A DNA stretch of 40,389 nt, from positions 1 through 40,389 of the forward strand of contig JALVUD010000013.1 of the NCBI GenBank assembly GCA_027035765.1, read 5' to 3'. The stretch comes from Campylobacteraceae bacterium (GTDB lineage: Bacteria > Campylobacterota > Campylobacteria > Campylobacterales > Sulfurovaceae). Below, in pieces: positions 1 through 8,206 of the stretch. Both the position numbers and the translations under genes were made by a program. Every line of letters begins with the position of its first letter. The stretch's first letter is position 1. Under the pieces are notes generated by a model. It was not told where the DNA came from and did no database searches. It saw only the letters and a program-made list of their open reading frames with translations.

Positions 1-911
1 AGTTTTTGCTGTGGAGGCGGAGGGGGCGGCGGCGTGGCGTCTGACGGGGCGACAGGAGTATTTTGGCCGCTCGGGCCAAATCCCCGGGCCATCTCCTGCG
101 CCATGGCAAAACCGACACCCATCCCGGCCATATCGCTCAGACTTCCGCCTTTATCCAGGGCTTCGGCGCCCCGGTATTTGAGGTGCTCGTCCAGATTGCC
201 GGCGGCGGCTCGGCTGCTGCGGGTGTCGATCGCCTTCTCTACCGCTTCGGGCAGTGAAATGTTTTCCACCAGTATCCGCTCCAGCTTCAGACCGTACTCC
301 CTGAAAGCCGGGGCGATCCCCTCGGTGATGAAACGTCCGAAAGCCTCGTAGTTCGCCGCGAGATCCAGGGCAGGCGTGCGATCCTGCCCCAGTACCACCG
401 CCAGTTTGGAGACGATCTGGTTGGCCAGCTGGCTCTGAATCTCATCGAGAGTGAAGTGGCCGTCGGTTCCTACGATCTCCTGCATGAAAGTCCGGGGATC
501 CTCGATGCGGATTTCGTAACTCCCGAAAGCCCGCAGCCGAACCATCGCGAACTCGGGGTCCCGCACCGTAATCGGATTGCGCGTGCCCCATTTCAGATCA
601 GTAAAACGGGTCATGTTGAGAAAATAGACCTCCGCTTTGAACGGCGATTTGAAGCCGTGATCCCAGTGCTGCATCGTGGTCAGGACAGGCAGGTTCCCGG
701 TCTCCAGCTCGTAGGTCCCCGGCCCCAGGATATCGGCGATCTCCCCTTCGTTGACAAAGACAGCCGTCTGCCCTTCCCGGACGATCAGTTTGGCACCGTA
801 TTTGATCTCGTTCCCCTCTCTCGGGAAACGCCACACCATGGTATCGTGGCTATCGTCCGTCCAGGCGATGACATCGATAAACTGGCCGGTGATCCAGTCG
901 AAGAGCCCCAT
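1..911 (-). CDS. SPFH-domain protein (YdjI/virion-core-like), C-terminus cut by window edge
   Basis: I translated this frame by hand from the ATG at 911. About 303 residues are visible and the gene continues past position 1. It begins MGLFDWITGQFIDVIAWTDD, has an SPFH-like core (residues about 25-210), then a Gly/Met/Ala-rich stretch and a poly-proline linker (PPPPPPP) at the edge. In this family such a linker usually leads into a C-terminal zinc ribbon or similar small domain, which would lie outside the window. The start follows the telA-like stop codon with no gap, and a strong GGAGG lies within the end of telA, so the two are translationally coupled. SPFH proteins scaffold membrane or cytosolic assemblies; the substrate here is unknown. 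The link to the TelA/XpaC stress module is inferred from gene order. Confidence 0.75.
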   Translation of the reverse strand, partial: MGLFDWITGQFIDVIAWTDDSHDTMVWRFPREGNEIKYGAKLIVREGQTAVFVNEGEIADILGPGTYELETGNLPVLTTMQHWDHGFKSPFKAEVYFLNMTRFTDLKWGTRNPITVRDPEFAMVRLRAFGSYEIRIEDPRTFMQEIVGTDGHFTLDEIQSQLANQIVSKLAVVLGQDRTPALDLAANYEAFGRFITEGIAPAFREYGLKLERILVENISLPEAVEKAIDTRSSRAAAGNLDEHLKYRGAEALDKGGSLSDMAGMGVGFAMAQEMARGFGPSGQNTPVAPSDATPPPPPPPQQK

Positions 912-2075
912 CTACCCCTCCTTCCGCTCAATGGCTTTGGTCTCGGCACTTTCCGTTCCACGCTCCAGGGCGGGAGCCTCCCGTTTCGCCTTGACCGCCA
1001 TCAGCGCCTCTTTGAGCTTCTGCTCGGTCTTCTGCAGCTCCACCACAGCGGCGGCGCGGGCCTTTTTGCCCTCTTCGGCAATGCGCAGCGAATCGTTGAG
1101 CGTATCGATGAGGGTCTGGTTGGCCTTTTTGATGCTCTCGATATCGAAGATCCCCCGCTCCATCTGCCGGCGCACTTCGGCGTTGGCTTCCCGCAGCCCC
1201 TCGGCGTTGCGCTCCAGCAGTTCGTTGGTCAGATCCGAGGCTTCCTTGATGGACTTGGCCGCATCGTGGCTGCGGAAGATCGTAATGGTCTGAGCCAGCT
1301 GGTTGCGCCAGAGAGGGACGGTATTGACCAGGGTGGAACTGATCTTGTTGATCAGCGATTTGTCGTTCTCCTGGATCAGGCGGATGCTCGGCAGCGCCTG
1401 CATGGCCACCTGCCGCGAGAGGCGCAGATCGTGCACCCGGCGTTCGAGATCGTCCCGGAAGGCGCGGATCTCCTTGAGCTCCTGAATCGCGAGCATCTCC
1501 TGGCCTTCGGCTCTCTTTTCATATTCGGGAATCGTCTGTTCATCCAGCTCTTTGAGCTTCTGCTCCCCCGCAGCGATGTAGAGCTCGAGTTTCCGGAAAT
1601 AGTCCAGGTTGGCATCGTAAAGCTTGTCCAGTGCGATAACGTCGCTCATCAGCTGCGCTTTGTGCCGCTCCAACTCGTTGGCGATCACGTCGATCTGATT
1701 GCGGACCTCTTCATACTTCTGAATGAAGGTCGCCAGGGGCTGGGCATGGCCGAAAAGTTTCTGCCACCAGCTCAGCTTCTGATTGGGATCGAGGGCGTCG
1801 ATATCGAAGCCGCGGATCGCCGCAACCATATTGTTGAGTACCTCCCCGGCCGCTCCGGTCTCCTGGTTTTTCACCCCCTCCAGCATCCGGTTGGAGATCT
1901 CGTCGAGTTTCGCCTGTGCCGAGGAGCCGAAGTAGATGACCGAGTTGCGATCTTTGGGATCGAGCTCCCGCATCGCCTGCTCCACCTCGCTCTGCTCTTC
2001 GGGCAGCGGAGCCGGCGGCGTAGGATCTTTTGCTTCGATGCGCTGTTCGACCTGCTCTTTGATCTTGCTTTCCAT
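912..2075 (-). CDS. TelA/KlaA-family toxic anion resistance protein
   Basis: The product is 387 residues, typical of the TelA family. It is almost entirely charged helix and coiled coil (for example ELERHKAQLMSDVIALDKLY and the C-terminal TLIDTLNDSLRIAEEGKKAR). Family landmarks include the LSWWQKLFG segment near residues 80-90 and the VPLWRNQLAQTITIFRSHDA segment in the C-terminal half. There are no signal peptide or membrane segments, so it is probably cytoplasmic or peripheral. TelA was named for tellurite resistance, but chromosomal members act in general envelope or anion stress and the molecular role is not settled. It lies 25 nt after the xpaC-like gene and abuts the SPFH gene, so the three form one operon. 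Confidence 0.85.
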   Translation of the reverse strand: MESKIKEQVEQRIEAKDPTPPAPLPEEQSEVEQAMRELDPKDRNSVIYFGSSAQAKLDEISNRMLEGVKNQETGAAGEVLNNMVAAIRGFDIDALDPNQKLSWWQKLFGHAQPLATFIQKYEEVRNQIDVIANELERHKAQLMSDVIALDKLYDANLDYFRKLELYIAAGEQKLKELDEQTIPEYEKRAEGQEMLAIQELKEIRAFRDDLERRVHDLRLSRQVAMQALPSIRLIQENDKSLINKISSTLVNTVPLWRNQLAQTITIFRSHDAAKSIKEASDLTNELLERNAEGLREANAEVRRQMERGIFDIESIKKANQTLIDTLNDSLRIAEEGKKARAAAVVELQKTEQKLKEALMAVKAKREAPALERGTESAETKAIERKEG

Positions 2076-2100
2076 AAGTATCGTTCTCCTTCTTTTGATT

Positions 2101-2922
2101 TTAATGTTTCAACTGCTCTCTGAGCGCATCGATCTGGACATCCAGATCGAAAAGATCGTTCGACCGCAGGCGTTCGAGTTCCTTTTCGAAGCGCAGCTTC
2201 GCATCCTCCAGCAATGAGAGGAGACGCGTCCGGATACTTTCCTCGATCAGCGTGCTGTCGAGATCGTTGTACTGCCTGATGACCGTTCTGATCCCCTCCA
2301 GATAGACGACGAGGAATTTCCTGGCGACACGGATATCCCTGGGATCGGCCTTGAGGGTGTCGAGAATCTCCCGGGCGTTGGCCACGGCGTGATCCAGCGC
2401 CTGTTCCAGGCGCGGGTCACGGATCTCTTCTTTGGCTTCGACGATCTCTGCCAGTGTCGCTTCCGCCTCGTTCAGGCTTTTCAGCAGCAATTCGGGTTCG
2501 ACGCCGCTGTTTCGGGGAAGTTTGTCCCGCCGGGGATCAAGACCGTAATTGAGCAGAACCCCGGCACTCGTCAAGACAGCGAGAAAGAGGCTCCGGAAAA
2601 CCCCTGCCCCGTCCACGAGAAACGCCAGCAGGAAAACTGTGATTCCCAGAGTGAGTGCGCCGACACTTTTGTAAGGAAAAGGGGCTTTGCAGATGACCGC
2701 TTCCTCGTACCTGTGACCTTCACGCAAACCTCTGTCGATCAGCGTCACACTTCCCGCAAAAAGCGCAAAGAGACCCAGTTTTACGAGAAAGCGACCGTAT
2801 TCCGCCTCGAAAAGGGAGGCGGCGACGGAAAAAAAGAGCGGAAGCAGGAAAAGATAGAGCAGCCAGGGGCGTCGCGCGAAACGTTTGATCTTTTTGCCGT
2901 TGAGTCGAACCGCTTTGGACAT
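2101..2922 (-). CDS. XpaC-like (5-bromo-4-chloroindolyl phosphate hydrolysis family) membrane protein
   Basis: The product is 273 residues from the chosen ATG at 2922, which has AGGGG six bases upstream. In-frame starts at 2928, 2937 and 2961 are possible but lack this spacing and would run into the upstream small ORF. The N-terminus is basic (KKIKRFARRPW) and is followed by about four hydrophobic segments (YLFLLPLFFSVAASLF, FLVKLGLFALFAGSVTLI and two more around residues 90-130). A soluble helical C-terminal half carries DSTLIEESIRTRLLSLLEDA. XpaC homologues sit next to telA in many bacteria, as here. The family name comes from a phosphatase-indicator phenotype, and a true enzymatic activity is doubtful. 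It most likely anchors or modulates the TelA partner. Confidence 0.75.
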   Translation of the reverse strand: MSKAVRLNGKKIKRFARRPWLLYLFLLPLFFSVAASLFEAEYGRFLVKLGLFALFAGSVTLIDRGLREGHRYEEAVICKAPFPYKSVGALTLGITVFLLAFLVDGAGVFRSLFLAVLTSAGVLLNYGLDPRRDKLPRNSGVEPELLLKSLNEAEATLAEIVEAKEEIRDPRLEQALDHAVANAREILDTLKADPRDIRVARKFLVVYLEGIRTVIRQYNDLDSTLIEESIRTRLLSLLEDAKLRFEKELERLRSNDLFDLDVQIDALREQLKH

Positions 2923-2936
2923 TCGCATCCCCTGCA

Positions 2937-3014
2937 TCAAAAACTTTGGGCGATGCTCCACCCCAGCGCGTAGAGCAGAAAAAGCGTGCCAAAGACCCGA
3001 TAGTAACTGTTCAT
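2937..3014 (-). CDS. Putative 25-residue membrane peptide upstream of xpaC
   Basis: A 26-codon frame (ATG at 3014, TGA at 2937) encodes MNSYYRVFGTLFLLYALGWS followed by IAQSF, a single hydrophobic helix. An AGGA lies about eight bases before the start, and the stop is 14 bases before the xpaC start, the spacing expected of a co-translated leader ORF. No homologue is recognised. It may be a real small membrane protein of the TelA/XpaC/SPFH operon or a chance frame. Confidence 0.4.
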   Translation of the reverse strand: MNSYYRVFGTLFLLYALGWSIAQSF

Positions 3015-3202
3015 GACAAATCCTGCGAAAGTTGATCTACGTGATTGTATCAAAAATGTGAGGATCGCTTTGCCTTCGATCTGTAGTGACAAAGATGGGA
3101 GTGCACCCGGTTCCCGGCAAGCAGTCGGTACGGCGGGAAGCCAACGATCCGGGTCTTTTTTCTTCTCTACAAGTCGGAACCCCTCTCCTCTGCGTCATCT
3201 CG
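3015..3202. other. Intergenic gap with a decayed palindromic repeat
   Basis: No gene is seen. The stretch 3108-3155 contains GGTTCCC followed by GGCGGGAAGCCAACGA, which resembles the better preserved repeat at 15536-15575 (GGTTCCCACCGTCCCC then GGCGGGAAGCCATAC). It is probably a decayed copy of the same family. The promoter of the small ORF/xpaC operon should also lie here, but I cannot single one out. Confidence 0.3.
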
Positions 3203-3844
3203 CTACCGGATGTCGTCCGCTCCGGTGCCGAAGACCCGGTCTCCCGCATCGCCCAGTCCCGGGACGATGTAGCCGTGCTCGTTGAGCCGGTCATCGAGGG
3301 CCGCGGCGTAGATCTGCAGATCGGGATGGGAGCGGTTGAGGGCCTGGACCCCCTCGGGCGCCGCCACCAGACAGACAAAAACGATCTCCCTCACTCCGTG
3401 GGACTCCAGATGGGCCACCGCCGCGGATGCAGAGCCTCCTGTCGCCAGCATGGGATCGATCAGGATCACCGGATGGGTCCGTGCGGCAGAGGGGATCTTG
3501 GAGTAGTAGCTCTCGGGCTGTAGGGTCTCTTCGTTGCGCTGCATTCCCAGGAACCCCACCGGACTCTCCGGCAGCATCTGCATAAAGGAGCCCAGCATTC
3601 CGATCCCCGCCCGCAGGATCGTCACCAGGACCGGCGGTTTGGCCAGACGGTTGCACTCCGCCGTGCCCACCGGGGTTTCGACCTCGACCGGCACCGAGTC
3701 CAGCTCCCGAGTCACTTCGTAGGTCATCAGCAGACCGATATCGTCCAGCAGCCGGCGGAACTCGTGCATGGGCGTGCTCTTGTCCCGCAGCAGCGAGAGC
3801 TTGTGTCGGATGAGCGGATGTTCGATGAGATGGAGATTCTTCAT
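3203..3844 (-). CDS. upp: Uracil phosphoribosyltransferase
   Basis: The product is 213 residues, normal for Upp. It converts uracil and PRPP to UMP in pyrimidine salvage in the cytosol. The PRPP-binding loop VILIDPMLATGGSA is present, as is the C-terminal uracil-binding region (YIVPGLGDAGDRVFGT). The start ATG at 3844 is preceded by a strong AGGAGG. It is divergent from the uracil permease at 4149, so the pair makes a natural uracil uptake and salvage unit. A large foldback sequence separates the two. Confidence 0.97.
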   Translation of the reverse strand: MKNLHLIEHPLIRHKLSLLRDKSTPMHEFRRLLDDIGLLMTYEVTRELDSVPVEVETPVGTAECNRLAKPPVLVTILRAGIGMLGSFMQMLPESPVGFLGMQRNEETLQPESYYSKIPSAARTHPVILIDPMLATGGSASAAVAHLESHGVREIVFVCLVAAPEGVQALNRSHPDLQIYAAALDDRLNEHGYIVPGLGDAGDRVFGTGADDIR

Positions 3845-3891
3845 GGGGGGTCCTCCTAAATATTATTGGATTGATTATCACCGATTCTTCC

Positions 3892-4066
3892 TTAAACCCA
3901 TTCTATGCAGTAGAAAGTGCTTCAGATGCGTCGATGCTCGGCGTGAAGGGGTGTCGGAGAGAAGCGCAGGCGCACCTGGAAGGTGCGTTGAGCATTCGCT
4001 TCGATCGCCCATCCCGCCGATGATCGATGCAGATGAGGTGCTGGCTAGTGCATAGAGTGGGTTAAA
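3892..4066. repeat. Long imperfect foldback between upp and uraA
   Basis: The 175-base region folds back on itself. Its left end (TTAAACCCATTCTATGCAGT) matches the reverse complement of its right end (TTTAACCCACTCTATGCACT) closely, and similarity continues inward for about 60 bases per arm at roughly 80% by eye. The centre contains a smaller perfect hairpin, CGCACCT GGA AGGTGCG (3971-3987), nested in GAAGCG/CGCTTC. Putative -10 boxes of both flanking genes lie just outside its ends, for example GATAAAAT near 4073-4080 for uraA. It may be a MITE-like element or a leader structure. The window holds no second copy. Confidence 0.7.
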
Positions 4067-4148
4067 TGTATGTGATAAAATGCTCCGAACGTCCCTTTTC
4101 ACCGCTTGACTCCACCGAGTCCTCTTCCATCGATTGCAAGGAGTACCG

Positions 4149-5435
4149 ATGAATCCGACCGACTACCGCTTCAGAGCGAGGGATGCTCTGGTAGGCCTTC
4201 AGTTCCTCTTCGTCGCCTTCGGGGCCCTGGTCCTGGTGCCGATCCTCACGGGTCTCGATCCCAATGTCGCCCTCTTCACCGCCGGATTGGGGACCCTGAT
4301 CTTCCAGCTCACCACCCGGCCCAAAGTTCCGCCCATCTTTCTCGCCTCCTCCTTCGCCTTCATCGCGCCCATCATCTACGGCGTGCAGAAGTGGGGGATC
4401 GCCGGGACGCTGAGCGGTCTGGTGGCTGCCGGACTCTTCTACGGTCTGCTGAGCCTGCTGATCCGCCTGCGGGGGAGTGATTTCATCCTCAAGCTCCTGC
4501 CGCCGGTGGTCACCGGACCGGTCATCATGACCATCGGTCTGATCCTGGCGCCCGTAGCGGTCCATATGGCCACCGGCCACACCGGCGACGGCAAGACGGT
4601 CCTGGTCCCCTTCGGCACCGCCATCACCGTCTCCATGATCACCCTCGCCGCGACGATCCTGGCGACCCTGCTGGGTCGGCGGATGATCCGACTGCTGCCG
4701 ATCCTCATCGGACTGGTGGTCGGCTACGGCGTCGCCCTGCTCTTCGGGATCGTCGATTTCGGTCCGATCCATAAAGCCCCTTTCTTCGCCGTCCCCTCCT
4801 TCGTCACCCCCGAACTCAACTGGGAAGCGATCCTCTACATCCTCCCCATCGCCATCGCCCCGGCGGTGGAGCATATCGGCGATATGCTGGCCATCTCCCG
4901 GGTCACCGGCGAGGACTACCTGAAAAAGCCGGGCCTGCACAAGACCCTGCTGGGCGACGGACTGGCCACCAGTGCCGCTTCGTTCCTCGGGGGGCCGCCC
5001 AATACCACCTACTCCGAGGTCACCGGCGCCGTCACCATCACCCGGGCCTTCAACCCCGCCATCATGACCTGGGCGGCGATCTTTGCCATCATCCTGGCCT
5101 TTTTCGGGAAGCTCGGAGGATTCCTCCAAACCATCCCCGTCCCGGTCATGGGCGGGATCCTGCTGCTGCTTTTTGGCGTCATCGCCTCGGTGGGGATGAA
5201 CACCCTGGTCCACGCCCGGACCGACCTCAGCGAACCCCGCAACATGATCATCGTCTCCCTGATCCTGGTCTTCGCCATCGGGGGGATGAGCTTCGATTTC
5301 GGCGGGGTGGCCTTCAGCGGGATCGGGCTGGGAGCCGTCACGGGCATTCTGCTCAACCTCCTCCTCCCCAAAGGGCGCCCCAGCGACGAACCGGAGCTGG
5401 AAGAGGCCATCCCCCCGATGGAGACCGAGCTCTGA
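4149..5435 (+). CDS. uraA: Uracil permease, NCS2 (nucleobase:cation symporter-2) family
   Basis: The product is 428 residues from the ATG at 4149, preceded by AAGGAG with good spacing. It is a polytopic inner-membrane protein with many hydrophobic segments, as expected for the 14-helix NCS2 fold. The family signature lies near residue 285 (ASFLGGPPNTTYSEVTGAV), with the conserved substrate-binding Glu region AIAPAVEHIGDM upstream. It imports uracil with protons and feeds the divergent upp. A GC-rich hairpin follows the stop. The gene symbol rests on context and family; xanthine specificity is less likely next to upp. Confidence 0.92.
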   Translation: MNPTDYRFRARDALVGLQFLFVAFGALVLVPILTGLDPNVALFTAGLGTLIFQLTTRPKVPPIFLASSFAFIAPIIYGVQKWGIAGTLSGLVAAGLFYGLLSLLIRLRGSDFILKLLPPVVTGPVIMTIGLILAPVAVHMATGHTGDGKTVLVPFGTAITVSMITLAATILATLLGRRMIRLLPILIGLVVGYGVALLFGIVDFGPIHKAPFFAVPSFVTPELNWEAILYILPIAIAPAVEHIGDMLAISRVTGEDYLKKPGLHKTLLGDGLATSAASFLGGPPNTTYSEVTGAVTITRAFNPAIMTWAAIFAIILAFFGKLGGFLQTIPVPVMGGILLLLFGVIASVGMNTLVHARTDLSEPRNMIIVSLILVFAIGGMSFDFGGVAFSGIGLGAVTGILLNLLLPKGRPSDEPELEEAIPPMETEL

Positions 5436-5437
5436 TC

Positions 5438-5460
5438 GAGGGCTGTGCGCCCTCTCCTTT
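5438..5460 (+). terminator. Hairpin terminator after uraA
   Basis: GAGGGC, loop TGTGC, GCCCTC, then TCCTTT. A six-base-pair GC-rich stem followed by a short pyrimidine run lies three bases after the uraA stop and before the aspS promoter. Confidence 0.6.
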
Positions 5461-5474
5461 CAGCCCCTTTGCGC

Positions 5475-5480
5475 TATAAT
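5475..5480 (+). promoter_or_regulatory. -10 element of aspS
   Basis: A perfect TATAAT in the context TTGCGCTATAATCGCG lies 31 bases before the GTG start of aspS. No clear -35 box is seen, which is common for Campylobacterota promoters. Its position shows that translation cannot begin at the in-frame ATG at 5445. Confidence 0.7.
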
Positions 5481-5510
5481 CGCGCCAAATTCTTAGCATC
5501 AGGAAACACT

Positions 5511-7286
5511 GTGAGAACCCATTACTGTGATGAAATCACCGAAGAACTCATCGGTCAGGAAGTGACCGTCGCCGGCTGGGTCGCCAGCCGACGCGACCAT
5601 GGAGGGGTCATCTTCATCGACCTCCGGGACAAGGAGGAGATCGTCCAGCTCGTCTGCGATCCCGCCGACAGCGAAGCGGCCCACCGCATCGCCGATCAGG
5701 TTCGCGACCAGTATGTCCTCGTCGCCACCGGCAAGGTCAGAGCCCGGGGCGAAGGGCTGGAGAACCCCAACATCAAAACCGGCAAAGTGGAGATCGTCGT
5801 CAGCGAGCTGAAGATCGAGAACGCCTCCAAACCGATGCCTTTCGAACTGGGGGACGAGAAGGTCAACGAGGAGATCCGGCTCAAGTACCGCTATCTCGAT
5901 CTGCGGACGCCGAAGATGCATCAGATCTTCCGCCTCCGCTCCCAGGCGGCCATCGCCGCCCGCAACTCTCTGGCGGAGCTGGGCTTCATGGAGGTGGAGA
6001 CACCGGTGCTTACCAAATCCACCCCCGAAGGGGCCCGGGACTACCTGGTCCCCAGCCGGGTCTGGCCCGGGGAGTTCTACGCCCTGCCCCAGTCTCCCCA
6101 GCTCTTCAAGCAGCTGCTGATGATCAGCGGCTTCGACCGCTACTTCCAGATCGCCAAATGTTTCCGCGACGAGGACCTGCGGGCCGACCGCCAGCCCGAA
6201 TTCACCCAGATCGACGTGGAGATGAGCTTCTGCGACCAGGAAAAAGTGATCGAAGTGGCCGAACGGCTGATCCGGGATATCTGGGCCGCCTGTGACCAGT
6301 GGAAGAAGCTCCCTGCCCAGTTCCCGAGAATGACCTATGACGAAGCGATGGAGAAGTACGGCTCCGACAAGCCCGACCTGCGTTTCGGCCTGGAGATGGT
6401 GGACGTCATCGACATCTTCGAGCGCTGTGACAACGAGATCTTCAGCACCATCGCCAAATCCCCCAAAAAGAACCGCATCAAAGCCCTCAAAGTCCCCAAC
6501 GGCGACAACATATTCTCCAAGCGCCAGATGAAAGGCTTCGAGGATTATGTCCGCAAGTTCGGTGCCCAGGGGCTGGGCTACTTCCAGATGAAAGAAGAGG
6601 GACTCAAGGGGCCCCTGACCAAGTTCTTCACCGAAGAGGACCTGCAGGCGATCATCGAGCGCTGCAAGCTGCAGGTGGGTGACGTCGTCTTCTTCGGCGC
6701 CGGGGAGAAGAAGGTGGTCCTGGACTATATGGGCCGTTTCCGCCTCTACCTGGCGGAGCTGATGGAGATCATCCCCGAGGGAGAGTTCAAATTCGTCTGG
6801 ATCGTCGATTTCCCCATGTTCGAAGTCGAAGAGGGCAAACTCAAAGCGCTCCACCACCCCTTCACCATGCCTAAACTCAACGAAAAAGGCGGGCTGGATT
6901 ACGAAGAGATCGAGGACCTCAAATCGGTCGCCTACGATCTGGTCCTCAACGGCACGGAGCTGGGCGGCGGATCGATCCGTATCCACAAGCCCGAGATCCA
7001 GAAAGAGGTTTTCAAGCTTCTGGGCATCAGTGACGAGGAGGCCCAGGAGAAGTTCGGCTTCCTCCTGGAGGCTCTGGAGTTCGGCGCACCCCCGCACGGC
7101 GGCTTCGCCATGGGCTTCGACCGGATGATCATGCTCCTGGCCGGCACCGAAAGCATCCGGGACGTCATCGCCTTCCCCAAGACCCAGCGGGCCCAGTGCC
7201 TCCTGACCCAGGCCCCCAGCCCCGTGGATCCCGAACAGCTCAAAGAGCTCCATATCCGCCTGCGGCAGCGCCCGACGGCGGAGTAA
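5511..7286 (+). CDS. aspS: Aspartyl-tRNA synthetase, bacterial type (probably non-discriminating)
   Basis: The product is 591 residues from the GTG at 5511, which follows AGGAAA and the TATAAT at 5475. An upstream ATG at 5445 would precede the promoter. It starts with the anticodon-binding OB fold ([20 protein letters not shown]), followed by the class II core with motif 2 ([20 protein letters not shown]), a bacterial GAD insertion, and motif 3 near the C-terminus ([15 protein letters not shown]). It charges tRNA-Asp. Campylobacterota generally lack AsnRS and use this enzyme with GatCAB to make Asn-tRNA, so a non-discriminating enzyme is likely; that part is inference from lineage. A structured repeat begins at its stop codon. 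Confidence 0.97.
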   Translation: MRTHYCDEITEELIGQEVTVAGWVASRRDHGGVIFIDLRDKEEIVQLVCDPADSEAAHRIADQVRDQYVLVATGKVRARGEGLENPNIKTGKVEIVVSELKIENASKPMPFELGDEKVNEEIRLKYRYLDLRTPKMHQIFRLRSQAAIAARNSLAELGFMEVETPVLTKSTPEGARDYLVPSRVWPGEFYALPQSPQLFKQLLMISGFDRYFQIAKCFRDEDLRADRQPEFTQIDVEMSFCDQEKVIEVAERLIRDIWAACDQWKKLPAQFPRMTYDEAMEKYGSDKPDLRFGLEMVDVIDIFERCDNEIFSTIAKSPKKNRIKALKVPNGDNIFSKRQMKGFEDYVRKFGAQGLGYFQMKEEGLKGPLTKFFTEEDLQAIIERCKLQVGDVVFFGAGEKKVVLDYMGRFRLYLAELMEIIPEGEFKFVWIVDFPMFEVEEGKLKALHHPFTMPKLNEKGGLDYEEIEDLKSVAYDLVLNGTELGGGSIRIHKPEIQKEVFKLLGISDEEAQEKFGFLLEALEFGAPPHGGFAMGFDRMIMLLAGTESIRDVIAFPKTQRAQCLLTQAPSPVDPEQLKELHIRLRQRPTAE

Positions 7287-7432
7287 CTGATGTTACGCAC
7301 TTATCTGAAAAACCATCTAAGAGAGGTTTTGCTGGGTGGCGACAAAGGAGCGCCCAACCCCAAAGGGGCGCCAACGGCGTTCGCGACTGCCAGAGCTACC
7401 CAGCAAAACCGACAATTGTGCGTAAGATCAGT
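7286..7432. repeat. Structured palindromic element, copy A
   Basis: This 147-base foldback begins at the last base of the aspS stop. The outer inverted repeat is ACTGATGTTACGCAC (7286-7300) against GTGCGTAAGATCAGT (7418-7432), one mismatch. The inner 13-bp perfect stem is GGTTTTGCTGGGT (7325-7337) with ACCCAGCAAAACC (7398-7410). Inside it lie TGGC/GCCA, an unpaired GACAAAGG, a variable hairpin with CCCC AAA GGGG, and the conserved segment GCGTTCGCGACTGCCAGAGC. Copy B at 32206-32326 shares the inner sequence but has a different, still fully paired stem. It could be a non-autonomous mobile element or a structured RNA. Confidence 0.8.
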
Positions 7433-7441
7433 AAGTAAGAG

Positions 7442-7460
7442 GAAAGAGCGTCGCTCTTTC
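7442..7460 (+). terminator. Hairpin, possible aspS terminator
   Basis: GAAAGAGC, loop GTC, GCTCTTTC forms an eight-base-pair stem just downstream of the palindromic element. Its T content on the 3' side suits a terminator, although no long T run follows. Confidence 0.4.
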
Positions 7461-7535
7461 AGTCATTAGTCATTGGCCATTCGTCATTGGGGAGAGGCTT
7501 CCAACCCAATGACCAGTGGCCAATGACCAGTGACT
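7461..7535. repeat. Inverted heptanucleotide repeat array between aspS and adk
   Basis: Four 7-mers (AGTCATT, AGTCATT, GGCCATT, CGTCATT; 7461-7488) face four 7-mers in the opposite sense (AATGACC, AGTGGCC, AATGACC, AGTGACT; 7508-7535), so the whole can form a long hairpin. The period is exactly seven bases, like the short tandemly repeated repetitive (STRR) sequences known from cyanobacteria. A near copy lies at 34539-34612. It ends only 17 bases before the adk start. Confidence 0.85.
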
Positions 7536-7552
7536 AAAACAAAGGATAATTC

Positions 7553-8152
7553 ATGGCAAAAAAACTCTTCCTCATCATCGGAGCCCCCGGTTCCGGCAAA
7601 ACCACCGACGCGGAGATCATCGCCGAGCGCAATCCCGACACCGTCGTCCACTACTCCACCGGCGAGATGCTCCGCCAGGAGGTCGCCAGCGGCAGCGAGC
7701 TGGGCAAAGAGATCGAAAGCTACATCTCCAAAGGAGCCCTGGTCCCCCTCAACATCGTCATCGACACCATCATCAACGCTGTCAAGAACGCGCCCAAAGA
7801 CATCATCCTCATCGACGGATTCCCCCGCAGCACCGAGCAGATGAAAGCTCTGGACGAGATCCTGAAAAACGAGAAGGATGTAGAGCTCAAAGCGGTCATC
7901 GAAGTCCGGGTCAGCGAAGCGGTAGCCAAAGAACGGATCCTGGGCCGGGCCGAAGAGGCCGAGGTCAAGCGCAGCGACGACAACGAGGAGGTCTTCTATC
8001 AGCGGATGAAAATCTACCTCGACCCTCTGCCCGAGATCGAAAAGTTCTACCAGGAGAAGGGACTGCTCAAGATCATCGACGGCGAGCGCCCCATCGAACC
8101 CATCGTGAACGAGATGGAGGCCTTCGTCAAAGAAAAAGCCGCCGAAGGCTGA
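7553..8152 (+). CDS. adk: Adenylate kinase (short-LID type)
   Basis: The product is 199 residues. It has the P-loop GAPGSGKTT (residues 10-18), the AMP-binding motif [10 protein letters not shown], the DGFPRS motif near residue 88, and a short LID ([13 protein letters not shown]), so it is the short type without a zinc-binding LID. It interconverts AMP, ADP and ATP in the cytosol. The start has GGATAA just upstream. The leader is short because the heptamer array ends 17 bases earlier. Confidence 0.96.
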   Translation: MAKKLFLIIGAPGSGKTTDAEIIAERNPDTVVHYSTGEMLRQEVASGSELGKEIESYISKGALVPLNIVIDTIINAVKNAPKDIILIDGFPRSTEQMKALDEILKNEKDVELKAVIEVRVSEAVAKERILGRAEEAEVKRSDDNEEVFYQRMKIYLDPLPEIEKFYQEKGLLKIIDGERPIEPIVNEMEAFVKEKAAEG

Positions 8153-8206
8153 TCCTCCGGAATCCAACGGCACTCCACTTCTCAGAACTTTACGGATTAG
8201 ATCGCT

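Noticed and set aside
456-2123. Long open frame on the plus strand opposite telA and the SPFH gene
   Set aside because: It lies antisense to two well-supported family members, has no recognisable domain and no ribosome site; long antisense frames are expected in GC-rich DNA.
3878-4102. 74-codon frame within the upp-uraA gap
   Set aside because: It is explained by the two arms of the foldback; no ribosome site or homology.
7286-7432. Copy A and copy B as HEARO/omega RNAs of an IscB/IsrB-type element
   Set aside because: Size and isolated occurrence were suggestive, but no IscB-like gene is nearby and I could not match the known consensus from memory; left as an unassigned structured element.
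7461-7535. Heptamer arrays as a CRISPR array
   Set aside because: Units are seven bases with no spacers, and no cas gene is present.
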